Of a stretch of DNA of 43,963 bases, positions 29,993 to 39,206 are shown piece after piece. The position numbers and the translations under genes were made by a program. The notes beneath the pieces were generated by a model. It did no database searches, was not told where the DNA came from, and worked only from the letters and a program-made list of their open reading frames with translations. Every line of letters starts with the position of its first letter. The stretch's first letter is position 1. The stretch is taken from positions 1 through 43,963 of the forward strand of contig ATTF01000008.1 in the NCBI GenBank assembly GCA_000419545.1, in the 5' to 3' direction. The stretch comes from Candidatus Pelagibacter ubique HIMB058 (GTDB taxonomy: Bacteria > Pseudomonadota > Alphaproteobacteria > Pelagibacterales > Pelagibacteraceae).

Positions 29993-31538
29993 TTTTTTTA
30001 TAAATAAAAAAGATAAAAAGATATGTAATTAAAAGAATAAAAAATATCAAATCATTTTTATTTTTATATGATTTTATCAACGGTATTTCATACTCAATAC
30101 TTCCTGCTTCATTGCTATCTAATTTCTTGACTATATTTCCTTTGTTGTCAATTATAGCGCTAAATCCTTTGTTGGCAGATCTTACCAAAAATGTATTATT
30201 TTCTATTGCTCTAAAAATTGACTTAGCAAAATGCTGATTAGGTCCAATAGTATCTCCAAACCATCCATCCTCAGATATATTCACAGTTAAATTTGTTTCT
30301 GGTTTTGATTTTTGAATAAGATCTGTGAAAATAATTTCATAACAGATCAATGGTAGTATGTTAAAATTATCTACAACAACATTTTTATTAGCTTTACCTT
30401 TCAAAAAAGACCCATGTCCTTCGGTAATTTTTTTAAGCCCAAAATTATTTAAAAAACTTTCAAATGGCAAAAATTCACCAAATGGAACAAGTTTTCTTTT
30501 ATTATAATTATCAATAATATTTAAATTGTTATCTACAATCAGCATACTATTAAAATATCGACCTGAATTAAGATCTAATTTATTTGAACCAAAAATTATG
30601 AAGTGATTTTTAGAGAAACTTTTTTTGAAAAGCTCTTTAAAATTTAAGATTTCATTGTAACTATAACCGCTAAATACACCTTCAGGCCAAACAAATAATG
30701 TTTTTTTTTCTTTATTGGGTTCACTATATCTAATTATTTTTCTTAATCTTTCTTCAATTTCATCTTCGTTTAAACCATATCTTAATTCAAAATTTGGAGA
30801 GATTACTTTTATCAATTCTCTGTTTTCTAACGTTGCTAAAAATCGTTTATTTTTGTTTAGAGTGTAGTTTCCATAGATGTATAAAGTTAAAATAAATAGT
30901 ATCAATGAAAATAGTAATAATATTTTTTTTGCATTACTAATTTTAAAAAGGATAATTATTGGTAAAGTAAATATAGTCACAACAATTAAGTTGTAAGCGT
31001 ACAATCCTATATGACTTAATATTTGTATAATCTCAGTTATCCAAGATGTACTATAAGCCCATAGATTCCATGGAAATCCGGTAAATAACTTTGCTCTCAA
31101 GTAATCTGAAAAAGCTAAAGTAGCTGAAAAAATGATCAATGATGAAAAATTTAACTTTAGATTTGGGCCGATTAGTATAGTTGGAATGGCGATAAATAAA
31201 CCTAAAAATAATGGAATAAAAATTAATCCAAAAGGGATTAAAATTTTAAAATTATCATCAAATGTTAATGAATTAACTATCCAAGATACTCCGCTTAAAT
31301 AAAAACCAAATCCAAAAGACAAACCAAATAAAAACAAATTAATCTTATATGGTTTCTTTCTATAAACAGAATGAGATTTTTTTGAAATATAAACAATCAA
31401 ATAAAAAAAGAGAGGAATTATTAAAAAATTAATAGCAGTTAAATTAAAGGGTTGAAAAGATAAAACTGTTAAAGATCCAATTAGAAATGGAAAAATAAAT
31501 AAAATAAAATAACGATTTTCAAAAAATTTTTTAATCAT
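29979..31538 (-). CDS. lnt: apolipoprotein N-acyltransferase
   Basis: Inner-membrane enzyme that adds the third acyl chain to lipoproteins. The N-terminal 230 residues form about six to seven hydrophobic segments with the conserved WNLWAYS region. The periplasmic nitrilase-type domain has the catalytic triad Glu286 ([10 protein letters not shown]), Lys349 ([14 protein letters not shown]) and Cys399 ([10 protein letters not shown]). A final hydrophobic segment anchors the C-terminus. The 519-residue length is typical. It overlaps ybeY by eight bases and metK by 14. The BON lipoprotein at 43082-43660 is a possible substrate. Confidence 0.93.
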   Translation of the reverse strand: MIKKFFENRYFILFIFPFLIGSLTVLSFQPFNLTAINFLIIPLFFYLIVYISKKSHSVYRKKPYKINLFLFGLSFGFGFYLSGVSWIVNSLTFDDNFKILIPFGLIFIPLFLGLFIAIPTILIGPNLKLNFSSLIIFSATLAFSDYLRAKLFTGFPWNLWAYSTSWITEIIQILSHIGLYAYNLIVVTIFTLPIIILFKISNAKKILLLFSLILFILTLYIYGNYTLNKNKRFLATLENRELIKVISPNFELRYGLNEDEIEERLRKIIRYSEPNKEKKTLFVWPEGVFSGYSYNEILNFKELFKKSFSKNHFIIFGSNKLDLNSGRYFNSMLIVDNNLNIIDNYNKRKLVPFGEFLPFESFLNNFGLKKITEGHGSFLKGKANKNVVVDNFNILPLICYEIIFTDLIQKSKPETNLTVNISEDGWFGDTIGPNQHFAKSIFRAIENNTFLVRSANKGFSAIIDNKGNIVKKLDSNEAGSIEYEIPLIKSYKNKNDLIFFILLITYLFIFFIYKKNDKK

Positions 31539-31995
31539 AAATGAAACTAGAATATTTTTTTTCTATTCTTTTCATTGCTAAAAAATCTTTCTCTTTTTTA
31601 TGATCATATCCAAATAGATGAACTAGACCATGTATCCATAGACTATTTAATTCATTTTTAAAATTTTTTAATTTTTTTTTGTCTCTTATTTTATTTAAGT
31701 TAATAATTATATCTCCAAGATAAATTTCTTTTTCATAAATCAATTTTTTTTTTAATTCCTTTTTTGTATAAAAAGGAAAAGAAAGAACATCTGTTGCTTT
31801 GTTTTTGTTTCTAAATTTTCTATTTAGGTTTTTTATTTCCTTCTCACCTGAAAGCAATAAAGTAAAATAAACACTCTTTTTTAGTTTTTTATTTTTATTG
31901 TTAAGTTTTTTAATTTTTCTATCAATATAACTATTAGGATTTTTAATATACCTGTACCAACTTAAATTTTTTGTTATTACATTAGCTTTTATCAT
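31531..31995 (-). CDS. ybeY: endoribonuclease YbeY
   Basis: Zinc-dependent single-strand endoribonuclease involved in 16S rRNA 3'-end maturation and ribosome quality control. The metal site is His122, His126 and His132 in WIHGLVHLFGYDHKKEKD, the family H-x3-H-x5-H signature. NKATDVLSFPF is the other conserved motif. At 154 residues it is normal length. It overlaps phoH by 14 bases; the phoH-ybeY-lnt order is widespread in Proteobacteria. Confidence 0.94.
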   Translation of the reverse strand: MIKANVITKNLSWYRYIKNPNSYIDRKIKKLNNKNKKLKKSVYFTLLLSGEKEIKNLNRKFRNKNKATDVLSFPFYTKKELKKKLIYEKEIYLGDIIINLNKIRDKKKLKNFKNELNSLWIHGLVHLFGYDHKKEKDFLAMKRIEKKYSSFIYD

Positions 31996-32986
31996 CAGTG
32001 CTTTTTTTTTGATAAGCTCTAATAATCTTTGAAACTAAAGGGTGTCTAACAACATCATTATGATCAAATTCTATAATTTTAATTTCTTTTAAATCTTTAA
32101 GAATTTCTCTTGATTTGATTAAACCTGAGTGAGATTTATTTAATAAATCTATTTGGCTAGGATCGCCGTTAACAACTAATTTTGAATTTTCACCTATACG
32201 TGTCAAAAACATTTTAATTTGAGTTTCTGTAGCATTTTGAGCTTCATCTAAAATTGCAAAACAATTTTTTAAAGTTCTTCCTCTCATAAATGCTAATGGC
32301 GCTATTTCAATTTCACCTGACTCAATTTTTTTATCTATTTTATCTGCACCGAATAGTTCATATAAAGCATCGTAAAGCGGTCTCAGGTACGGGTCTACTT
32401 TTTCTTTCATATCTCCAGGTAAGAACCCAAGCTTCTCCCCTGCTTCAACAGCTGGTCTTGATAAGATGACTCTTTCGATTTTCTTTTCCATTAATAAAGT
32501 CACGCCTACTGAAACTGCTAGGAAACTTTTTCCAGTTCCTGCTGGTCCCAAAGACATCACAATATCATTTTCTTTAAGAGCTTTAATGTAATCAGATTGT
32601 TTTTCTGATCTAGCTATAACTGATTTTCTAGGTGTTTTAATAAGCTGTTTAAAAGATTTAACGTTAGACTGCTCTATTTCAAAATTTTCTTTCACAGATA
32701 AAATTATATCTCCTTTTTCTATTATATTTGTCAAAATATATTTATTTATCAAAAATTTAATTGCCTCACAAAAAGTGTTTATATTTTCTTCATTGCCCTT
32801 GCATGTAATTGAATTGCCTCTGAAGTAAACGACTGTTTTTGTTAATTTTGAGAGATGTTTTAAATTTTGATCAAACTGACCTACAATCGACATTAACATC
32901 TCATTATCATTAATTGAAATATTAACGGTTTGATTATCAATTTTTTTTATAACTAAGTTTTGCTCTAATTTGCTTATTTCTGACAT
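31982..32986 (-). CDS. ybeZ: PhoH-like ATPase (YbeZ)
   Basis: PhoH-family P-loop ATPase associated with YbeY and probably acting in RNA metabolism. The Walker A is GPAGTGKS (147-154). ILSRPAVEAGEKLGFLPGD, FAILDEAQNAT (Walker B) and NGDPSQIDL are the other family signatures. The N-terminal 120 residues resemble a KH-like domain. The 334-residue length matches proteobacterial YbeZ. It lies seven bases after miaB and overlaps ybeY. Confidence 0.92.
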   Translation of the reverse strand: MSEISKLEQNLVIKKIDNQTVNISINDNEMLMSIVGQFDQNLKHLSKLTKTVVYFRGNSITCKGNEENINTFCEAIKFLINKYILTNIIEKGDIILSVKENFEIEQSNVKSFKQLIKTPRKSVIARSEKQSDYIKALKENDIVMSLGPAGTGKSFLAVSVGVTLLMEKKIERVILSRPAVEAGEKLGFLPGDMKEKVDPYLRPLYDALYELFGADKIDKKIESGEIEIAPLAFMRGRTLKNCFAILDEAQNATETQIKMFLTRIGENSKLVVNGDPSQIDLLNKSHSGLIKSREILKDLKEIKIIEFDHNDVVRHPLVSKIIRAYQKKSTDDKS

Positions 32987-32993
32987 CTATTTT

Positions 32994-34328
32994 TTATGCA
33001 GCATAATTATTTTGATTTAAATCAGAAAGTGCTTCACCATATAATGTGTTATGGTTTCCACTTGTAATTTTTACTTTTTTAATTTTTCCAACCAAACTTT
33101 CATTACTTTTTACTATCACAGAATTCAAATATTCATCTCTACCAAAATATTTATTTCCTTCTTTTGTTTTGTTTTCAAATAAAACATTAGATATTCTGCC
33201 AATCAAAGTTTCCCTATATTTTGTTTTTATTTGTTCAGCAATACTTTGAAAACTAATTAATCTTTCCTTTGCTTCAGATTGATTAACTTTTTCTAATTTA
33301 AACGCAGGTGTACCTGGTCTTGCGCTAAAAATAAATGAATAAGAATTTATATATTTCACATTTTTTATTAATTTTTCAGTTTGTTTATAATCTTCAAAAG
33401 TTTCTCCAGGATATCCAATTATAAAATCACTGGAAAATTTTATATTAGAATTAACTTTTTTTAACTTCTCAATTATTATTAGGTATTCTTCAATTGTATG
33501 TTTTCTATTCATAGCCTCTAAGATTTTATTTGATCCGCTTTGAACTGGTAAATGAATTAATGGCATTAATTTTTCACAATCTTTATGAGCATTAATTAAG
33601 TCTTGGGTAAAATCCTTTGGGTGAGATGTTGTGTATCTAATTCTTTTTAATTCTTTAATTTTTGATATTTCAAATATCAAATCTGAAAGTTTTTTATCTT
33701 CAAAATTATAAGCGTTTACATTTTGTCCCAAGAGAGTGATTTCTTTTGCGCCATTTGTAACTAGTTGTTTTGTTTCCTCAGTTAATTCTTTAAATGACCT
33801 TGAATACTCTGATCCCCTTGTGTAAGGAACAACACAAAACTTACAAAATTTATCACAGCCTTCTTGTATTGTTAAAAAGGACGAAATTTTATTACATGAA
33901 TTTTTTAAAGAATTGAGACTATCAAATTTTTCAATTACATCAAATTCAGTGAAATTCACTGGTCTTTGTTTTTTTTCTAAATCTAAGATTATTTTATTAA
34001 TTTCATGAAATGATTGCGGTCCAATTACAGCATCAATATATTTTTCTTTTTTTAGCAGAATATCTCCCTCTGCTTGCGCGACACAACCAGTTACTATTAC
34101 TATTGGTTTTGTTTTTTTTCTAAATTGTTTTTTTACCCTACCTATATCATGATAAACTTTATCTGTTGCTTTTTCTCTGATGTGGCAAGTATTCAAAATA
34201 TAACAGTTAGCTTCAGCTAAATTTTCTGTTTTAAGATAATTTATTTTTTTTGTAAGATCATAAATACGATTGCTATCGTATTCATTCATTTGACATCCAA
34301 AAGTTTTAATGAGTATTTTTTTTAACAA
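32994..34328 (-). CDS. miaB: tRNA-2-methylthio-N6-dimethylallyladenosine synthase
   Basis: Radical-SAM methylthiotransferase that adds the methylthio group to i6A37 of tRNA. The N-terminal domain has three cluster cysteines, Cys12 (TFGCQMNEYDS), Cys48 (NTCHIR) and Cys82 (TGCVAQAE). The radical-SAM CX3CX2C is Cys158, Cys162 and Cys165 (EGCDKFCKFCVVPYTRG). HLPVQSGSN and a C-terminal TRAM domain follow. The 444 residues are standard. The gene lies one base after fur and seven before ybeZ. Confidence 0.95.
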   Translation of the reverse strand: MLKKILIKTFGCQMNEYDSNRIYDLTKKINYLKTENLAEANCYILNTCHIREKATDKVYHDIGRVKKQFRKKTKPIVIVTGCVAQAEGDILLKKEKYIDAVIGPQSFHEINKIILDLEKKQRPVNFTEFDVIEKFDSLNSLKNSCNKISSFLTIQEGCDKFCKFCVVPYTRGSEYSRSFKELTEETKQLVTNGAKEITLLGQNVNAYNFEDKKLSDLIFEISKIKELKRIRYTTSHPKDFTQDLINAHKDCEKLMPLIHLPVQSGSNKILEAMNRKHTIEEYLIIIEKLKKVNSNIKFSSDFIIGYPGETFEDYKQTEKLIKNVKYINSYSFIFSARPGTPAFKLEKVNQSEAKERLISFQSIAEQIKTKYRETLIGRISNVLFENKTKEGNKYFGRDEYLNSVIVKSNESLVGKIKKVKITSGNHNTLYGEALSDLNQNNYAA

Positions 34329-34329
34329 G

Positions 34330-34749
34330 TTATTTTTTTATTTTAGAACCGTAAAGTTCAAGTTTATGATCTACAAGATTATAACCTAATTTTTTTGCTA
34401 TTTTTTCTTGAAGTTCCTCAATATCTTTATCAACGAACTCAATAATTTCACCGCTATTTATATCTATTAAATGATTGTGGTCATCGTTTATTTCATATCT
34501 AGCTTTTCCAGCTTTAAAATCATGCTTGACTAAAATTCCAGCTTCTTCAAAAAGTTTAACTGTTCTATAAACTGTGGCTATACTTATCTTGTTATCTATA
34601 GCAGTGACTCTTTTGTGCAACTCATCAACATCAGGATGGTCTTTTGAGCCATAAACTTCTTTGGACTCCGAAATTACTTTCGCAATAGTTTTTCTTTGAT
34701 CAGTGAGTCTGACACCTTTTTTTAAACATTTTTCTTCTATCGCATTCAT
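34330..34749 (-). CDS. fur: Fur/Mur-family metal-responsive regulator
   Basis: A 139-residue Fur-family repressor. The recognition helix region is ISIATVYRTVKLFEEAG (55-71), and the metal-binding HNHLIDINSGEIIEF (91-105) is Fur-like. The structural zinc CX2C pairs are missing, as in many alphaproteobacterial Fur proteins, some of which respond to manganese (Mur). It differs from the Irr-type protein at 19296-19709, which has HHHF instead. Its place between tsaB and miaB is a known alphaproteobacterial order. Whether it senses iron or manganese cannot be told from this sequence. Confidence 0.9.
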   Translation of the reverse strand: MNAIEEKCLKKGVRLTDQRKTIAKVISESKEVYGSKDHPDVDELHKRVTAIDNKISIATVYRTVKLFEEAGILVKHDFKAGKARYEINDDHNHLIDINSGEIIEFVDKDIEELQEKIAKKLGYNLVDHKLELYGSKIKK

Positions 34750-34758
34750 TTAAACAAT

Positions 34759-35142
34759 TTAACTTAAATATATTGGTTTAATCAATTTATTTTGTATTAA
34801 GTTTTTGCTTATTAAAAGTTCAATATTTGCAAGGTCAAACTGCTTTAAATCAGAGTTTTTAAATCCATATAAGTAAATATTTTTTGATATTTTCATTCCT
34901 TTTGCAACTGATAGAGAGGTTCTAATTGAAGAAAAACTCCCTGGACCAATATTAACAATCATAGAAAATTTATTATCTATATTTACTTTGTATTTTTTTA
35001 CTAGATTTAATATGTTTGATACTAATTGATCATTATTATTAACTTTAATATCTAGTTCATGAATATAAAAATTTTCATTTATACGCAAACCAATCTTATC
35101 GTCTTTGCCAATGCAATTTAAAATTATAAAATCTTTTATCAT
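34759..35142 (-). CDS. tsaB: shortened TsaB-like t6A partner protein
   Basis: Probably the TsaB subunit that supports TsaD in making t6A37 of tRNA. The identifying motif is NIGPGSFSSIRTSLSVAKGM, equivalent to the TsaB GPGSFTGLR region, and the end LIKPIYLS resembles the family C-terminus. The protein is only 127 residues against roughly 220, with most of the second half missing but the ends kept, and the N-terminal AIDTS motif has become ILNCIG. The frame is open throughout, so this looks like natural reduction rather than a frameshift. Its start region overlaps the divergent deacetylase gene. rimI, a common neighbour, is absent. Confidence 0.72.
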   Translation of the reverse strand: MIKDFIILNCIGKDDKIGLRINENFYIHELDIKVNNNDQLVSNILNLVKKYKVNIDNKFSMIVNIGPGSFSSIRTSLSVAKGMKISKNIYLYGFKNSDLKQFDLANIELLISKNLIQNKLIKPIYLS

Positions 35143-36166
35143 AAGTTTATCTATAACTTTTTTAACTTTTCAAAGCTATTCATATTCAAGTGCACCAACA
35201 AATAATATAGACGATTACGGTATAATTTCTTTAATGTATCATAGGTTCGATGAGAATAAATATCCATCTACAAATATTAGAATGAATGATTTTTTAGAAC
35301 ATATTAAAATTATTGAGGAAAATGATATCAATTTTATTAATCCTAAAAATTTTGAAAATGAACTTAAGAATAATAAAACTCAAAGAAAAATACTTTTAAC
35401 TATTGATGATGGTTTTTCATCTTTTTATGAAAATGCTTGGCCTATACTAAAAAAGAAGAAAATTCCTTTTATTTTATTTATAAGTACAAGAGAAGTCGGT
35501 GCTTTTAATTATATGACATGGGATCAAATTAGAGAAATTAGTGAGGAAAATTTTGTTGAAATTGGAAATCATAGTCATACACACGAATATTTAGTTGAAG
35601 AAAAAAGTGAACTTATAAAAAATGATATTGAAAAATCAATATCAATTTTTAAAAAAGAACTTGGTAAAAATTCTGATTTTTTTTCTTACCCTTTTGGGGA
35701 ATACAGTATTAAATTCAAAAATATAATTAAATCTTTAAATTTTAAATATGCTTTCGGACAGCATTCTGGTGTGATGGATGAAACCAAGGACTTCTATGAA
35801 TTTCCAAGATTTCCTATTAATGAAAAGTACGGAGAAATTAAAAGATTTAAATCTTTAATGAAAACGCTGCCTTTCAAATATAAAGCAGTTCTACCTGAAG
35901 AAAAATATCTTTTACAAAGTAAAAATCCTCCAGATGTTCAAATTGAATTTTATGAAGGTATAAAAAATTTAAAATCTTTGAATTGCTTTTCAAATGAGGC
36001 AGATAAGTGGAGACAGTCAGAAATAAATTTCTTAAATGAAACTACTTTACAGATTAACATCAGTGAGAAATTTATTGGCGAAAGAGGGAGAATTAACTGT
36101 TCACTTAGAGATCCAAGTGGTTTTTGGCGTTGGCTTGGTGTCCAGTTTGTAGTTAGTGAAAAATAA
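35111..36166 (+). CDS. exported polysaccharide deacetylase (NodB homology)
   Basis: From the ATG at 35111 the protein is 351 residues with a signal peptide (MQFKIIKSFIISLSITFL, cleavage near 22-27). The NodB domain has TIDDGF (97-102) with Asp99 as likely base and Asp100 as a metal ligand, completed by His154 and His158 in GNHSHTH; FSYPFGEYS is the third motif. MYHRF near residue 42 is typical of PgaB/YadE-like members. The C-terminal 120 residues have no recognised domain. The target could be peptidoglycan or an exopolysaccharide. A TTG two codons earlier is an alternative start. Its first 32 bases overlap the start of divergent tsaB, and its stop codon abuts that of the convergent glucosaminidase gene. 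Confidence 0.85.
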   Translation: MQFKIIKSFIISLSITFLTFQSYSYSSAPTNNIDDYGIISLMYHRFDENKYPSTNIRMNDFLEHIKIIEENDINFINPKNFENELKNNKTQRKILLTIDDGFSSFYENAWPILKKKKIPFILFISTREVGAFNYMTWDQIREISEENFVEIGNHSHTHEYLVEEKSELIKNDIEKSISIFKKELGKNSDFFSYPFGEYSIKFKNIIKSLNFKYAFGQHSGVMDETKDFYEFPRFPINEKYGEIKRFKSLMKTLPFKYKAVLPEEKYLLQSKNPPDVQIEFYEGIKNLKSLNCFSNEADKWRQSEINFLNETTLQINISEKFIGERGRINCSLRDPSGFWRWLGVQFVVSEK

Positions 36167-37642
36167 TTAAGAGCTTAATTCTATTTGTTTTACAGATCCT
36201 ACTAATTTCACAGGCTCAAAATCGCTTAATCTATTTTGAGTTATAATTTGATTTAAAATTTTTGTATATTCAGAGCCTGTTTGAGCATAATTTTTTAATG
36301 TTTCTGTTAACTCTAAACCCTTAATTTTTTTATTTTTTTCTCTTAACTGTAATCTTTTATCTCTGAAAGCTTTGTAACTTTTGTGAGTGTTAAGGTTATT
36401 TTTATACGCTTTTACTGAGGCTCTTAATATTGGAAATTTAAGAATTTTATGATTTTTGTTACTGTCTCTTTCTAGTGGAGCAATTCCTTGTCCACTCCAA
36501 GTCCATTGTCCATAGATCGCATTGCCCTCAAGTGCAAATCTAGAAGTTCCCCATCCACTTTCTTTTGCTGCTTGTGCTAAAGCAATTGAGGTTGGAATTA
36601 TATCCATTCTAGTCATCAATTCCTTTAAATCACCTTTTTTAACTTTGTACTCTAAAAGTTTTTGTCTTAACCATTGTTTTTCAAGATCAGTTGTAAACTT
36701 TTTATTTGTTAAAAGTTTTAATTTTTCTCTGTCTTCTAAAATTCTCTCATTCTCAGCCACGACTAGAGGTAATACGATTTGTATAAATGTTTCTTTTTTT
36801 AATTTTGTACTTTGGATACTTTCAAGGTCTCTAGGAAATTGCGTAAAATAAATTGGCTTAACAAGCTTTTCTACTCTTACATTGCTTAGAGTATAATCTA
36901 CATCTTTAAATAGGTTTAAAACGGTTTCAGTTTTTAAATTTAGATTCGGAAGCACTACTTCATTTACATCTTTTCTTTTAACTTTTAGCTCAGGTTTTTT
37001 AACTTCTTTTTTTACTTCTGGTTTTTTAACTTCTTTTTTTACTTCTGGTTTTTTAACTTCTGGTTTTTTAACTTCTACTTTTTTTATCGATTCACCGTCT
37101 CCAAAGTAATTAAAGGCACTTATTGTTATAGACGTAGCAAAAACGATTACAAAGAAACCTATAATTACATTTCTTGCTTTTTTTGGATCTATTTGCTGAT
37201 TGTAAATTGCATTGAATATATTTGTAAATAAATCTCCAAAAAAGGCGTAAACAACTTTACCTAACTGTGGAATGATGTTTAAAAAGTTTAAACCAACTTT
37301 TCCTAAACCAGTCCAGGCACTCAATAATGATCTGTTAATATTTCTTTTAGTATCATGTTTTAAATTCTCAGCCTTTCTAAATAATCTATTTTTTGCTTTT
37401 ATTTGATTTTCTTTAAACTCTATTAAATTCGATTTTGCCTTTAAAACTGGTTTAACAAAATTATCTTTAAAGAAATTAGATTTATAATCTTTTGGAATGG
37501 TTATTTTATTTTTTTTTAAAATTAATTCTAGTTGTCCAGAAGTTAAGTTTTTTCTACTCTTAACATACTCTTTAATTTCCTTAACATCGTAAATGTAAGC
37601 TAGCTCGATGAGTTTTTCTCTATAACTTAGTTTTTTTTTCAT
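36167..37642 (-). CDS. Bax-family glucosaminidase with N-terminal membrane anchor
   Basis: A 491-residue protein whose C-terminal domain (about 340-475) resembles Bax/FlgJ-type N-acetylglucosaminidases. The catalytic glutamate is probably Glu361 in AQAAKESGWGTSRFA, followed by GNAIYGQWTW and FPILRASVKAYKNNLNTHKSY. A long basic N-terminal part (1-155) precedes one transmembrane helix (about 158-180), so the catalytic domain would face the periplasm and cut peptidoglycan. A KKPEVKK repeat (187-221) forms a probable wall-spanning linker. The N-terminal 150 residues are not recognised; typical Bax proteins have only a short N-terminus. Confidence 0.8.
   Translation of the reverse strand: MKKKLSYREKLIELAYIYDVKEIKEYVKSRKNLTSGQLELILKKNKITIPKDYKSNFFKDNFVKPVLKAKSNLIEFKENQIKAKNRLFRKAENLKHDTKRNINRSLLSAWTGLGKVGLNFLNIIPQLGKVVYAFFGDLFTNIFNAIYNQQIDPKKARNVIIGFFVIVFATSITISAFNYFGDGESIKKVEVKKPEVKKPEVKKEVKKPEVKKEVKKPELKVKRKDVNEVVLPNLNLKTETVLNLFKDVDYTLSNVRVEKLVKPIYFTQFPRDLESIQSTKLKKETFIQIVLPLVVAENERILEDREKLKLLTNKKFTTDLEKQWLRQKLLEYKVKKGDLKELMTRMDIIPTSIALAQAAKESGWGTSRFALEGNAIYGQWTWSGQGIAPLERDSNKNHKILKFPILRASVKAYKNNLNTHKSYKAFRDKRLQLREKNKKIKGLELTETLKNYAQTGSEYTKILNQIITQNRLSDFEPVKLVGSVKQIELSS
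36991..37074. repeat. intragenic tandem repeat, 27- and 15-bp units
   Basis: Two 27-bp copies (36991-37017 and 37018-37044, one mismatch) are followed by two identical 15-bp copies CTGGTTTTTTAACTT (37045-37059, 37060-37074). All units are multiples of three and encode the KKPEVKK linker of the glucosaminidase, so slippage would change linker length without breaking the frame. Confidence 0.9.
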
Positions 37643-37643
37643 A

Positions 37644-38189
37644 CTAGATAGCCTCTACTGAATTTACCTCTTTAACATAGTGTTTAAGTAAGTTTTGAAC
37701 CCCTTGTTTAAGGGTCATCAATGAGCTTGGGCAGCCAGAGCAACTACCTTGAAGTTCAACTTTAACAACACCATCTTCGAATGACTTAAATTTTATATCG
37801 CCACCATCTCTTGCCACAGCTGGTCTTATTTTTGTATCTAAAACTTCTAGAATTTTATTAACAGTTTCGTCCTTAATGTTAGTTTTTTTATCTATATTAT
37901 TATCTGTCAAAATTGGTTGATTATTTTTCTCAAAATAGTCATTTAAATGTGAGATAACCATAGGCTTTAGTTCTCCCCATGAGACGTCTTTTGTTTTTTT
38001 TACAGATAAAAAATTCTTAGAGAGAAGTATTAGTTCTACACCTTTAAAGTTTAGCAATTCTTTAATAAAAGGATTTGTTGTTTCGCTTTCTTTGCTTTTA
38101 TGAAATTCTTCTGTCCCAGCAGCAGAAATCACATTTTCTGATAAAAATTTGAGTGAGTCAGGATTTGGCGTAGTTTCTGTTTGTATCAT
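37644..38189 (-). CDS. NfuA-type iron-sulfur cluster carrier
   Basis: A 181-residue protein with an N-terminal Nfu-N domain (ETTPNPDSLKFL at the start) and a C-terminal NifU-like domain with AVARDGGDIKF and Cys150-x2-Cys153 in GSCSGCPSS. A homodimer would hold a [4Fe-4S] cluster at these cysteines and pass it to apoproteins. I use the ATG at 38189; a TTG directly upstream is possible. Such two-domain proteins are common in Alphaproteobacteria and mitochondria. MiaB, encoded nearby, is an example of a 4Fe-4S client class. The gene starts 12 bases after trpS. Confidence 0.92.
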   Translation of the reverse strand: MIQTETTPNPDSLKFLSENVISAAGTEEFHKSKESETTNPFIKELLNFKGVELILLSKNFLSVKKTKDVSWGELKPMVISHLNDYFEKNNQPILTDNNIDKKTNIKDETVNKILEVLDTKIRPAVARDGGDIKFKSFEDGVVKVELQGSCSGCPSSLMTLKQGVQNLLKHYVKEVNSVEAI

Positions 38190-38201
38190 CAAGGTTTTAT
38201 A

Positions 38202-39206
38202 TTATATCAAACCAACTTTTTCACGTATATTTTTTAGGTTTTCCTCAGCAATAACATTAGCTTTTTCACTGCCTTTTTTTAAAATTCTTTTTAAATATGA
38301 CCTATCGTTAAGTAGTTTTTTTATTTCTTCACTTACTGGAGAAATTTCTTCAATTAGAACTTCTGCTAATTTTGTTTTTAAAAATGAATATTCTTTTCCA
38401 CTCATTTCAGAAATAACTTTTTTTAAATCGGTTTTTGATAATTCTGAGTAAATGGTTAATAAATTTAATGCCTCTGGTTTTTTTTCTAAAAGTTTTAGAT
38501 CTTCAGGAATAGGCTCTGAATCTGATTTTGCTTTTTTAATTTTCTTGTTAATTATATCAGCGCTATCTTTTAAATTAATCCTTGAATAATCAGACTCTTC
38601 AGATTTACTCATCTTTTTTGTTCCATCTCTTAAGCTCATTACTCTGGATATACTTTTTGAAATTAAAGGCTCTGGTAACGGAAAGAAATCTTTGCAGTTA
38701 AAATCATTATTAAATTTTTGAGCAATATCTCTTGAAAGCTCTAAATGTTGCTTTTGATCATCACCAACTGGAACATGTGTTGCTTTGTAAAGTAGAATAT
38801 CGGCTGCCATTAGGTTTGGATAGATATATAAACCAACACTAGCTTTCTCCTTATCTGATCCCGCTTTATCTTTAAATTGAGTCATTCTGTTTAACCATCC
38901 AATTCTTGAAACGCAATTGAGTATCCAAGCTAGCTCTGCATGCCCTGATACTGAAGATTGATTAAATATTATGCTTTTATCAGGATTGAGACCGGTTGCT
39001 AAAAAACTCGCTGTTGTTTCTAGAACATTATCATGGAGTTCGCTCGGCTTTTGAAAAACAGTAATAGCATGAAGGTCCACTACACAATAAATACACTCCA
39101 TTTCATTCTGCAATGAAACAAAATTTTTTAAAGCGCCAAGATAGTTTCCTAAATGCAAATTTCCAGTAGGTTGAACGCCTGAAAATGCTAATTTTTTTTT
39201 GCTCAT
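38202..39206 (-). CDS. trpS: tryptophanyl-tRNA synthetase
   Basis: Class I aminoacyl-tRNA synthetase charging tRNA-Trp. The HIGH-type motif is HLGN (17-20) in [19 protein letters not shown], and KMSKS appears in [14 protein letters not shown]. The central [15 protein letters not shown] is characteristic. The 334 residues are normal. Its ATG overlaps the murJ TAA by one base (TAATG), so the two are translationally coupled. Confidence 0.96.
   Translation of the reverse strand: MSKKKLAFSGVQPTGNLHLGNYLGALKNFVSLQNEMECIYCVVDLHAITVFQKPSELHDNVLETTASFLATGLNPDKSIIFNQSSVSGHAELAWILNCVSRIGWLNRMTQFKDKAGSDKEKASVGLYIYPNLMAADILLYKATHVPVGDDQKQHLELSRDIAQKFNNDFNCKDFFPLPEPLISKSISRVMSLRDGTKKMSKSEESDYSRINLKDSADIINKKIKKAKSDSEPIPEDLKLLEKKPEALNLLTIYSELSKTDLKKVISEMSGKEYSFLKTKLAEVLIEEISPVSEEIKKLLNDRSYLKRILKKGSEKANVIAEENLKNIREKVGLI

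Noticed and set aside
34759-35142. Frameshift or pseudogene explanation for short TsaB.
   Set aside because: The frame is continuous from ATG to stop, both family ends are in the same frame, and neighbours are packed tightly on both sides.
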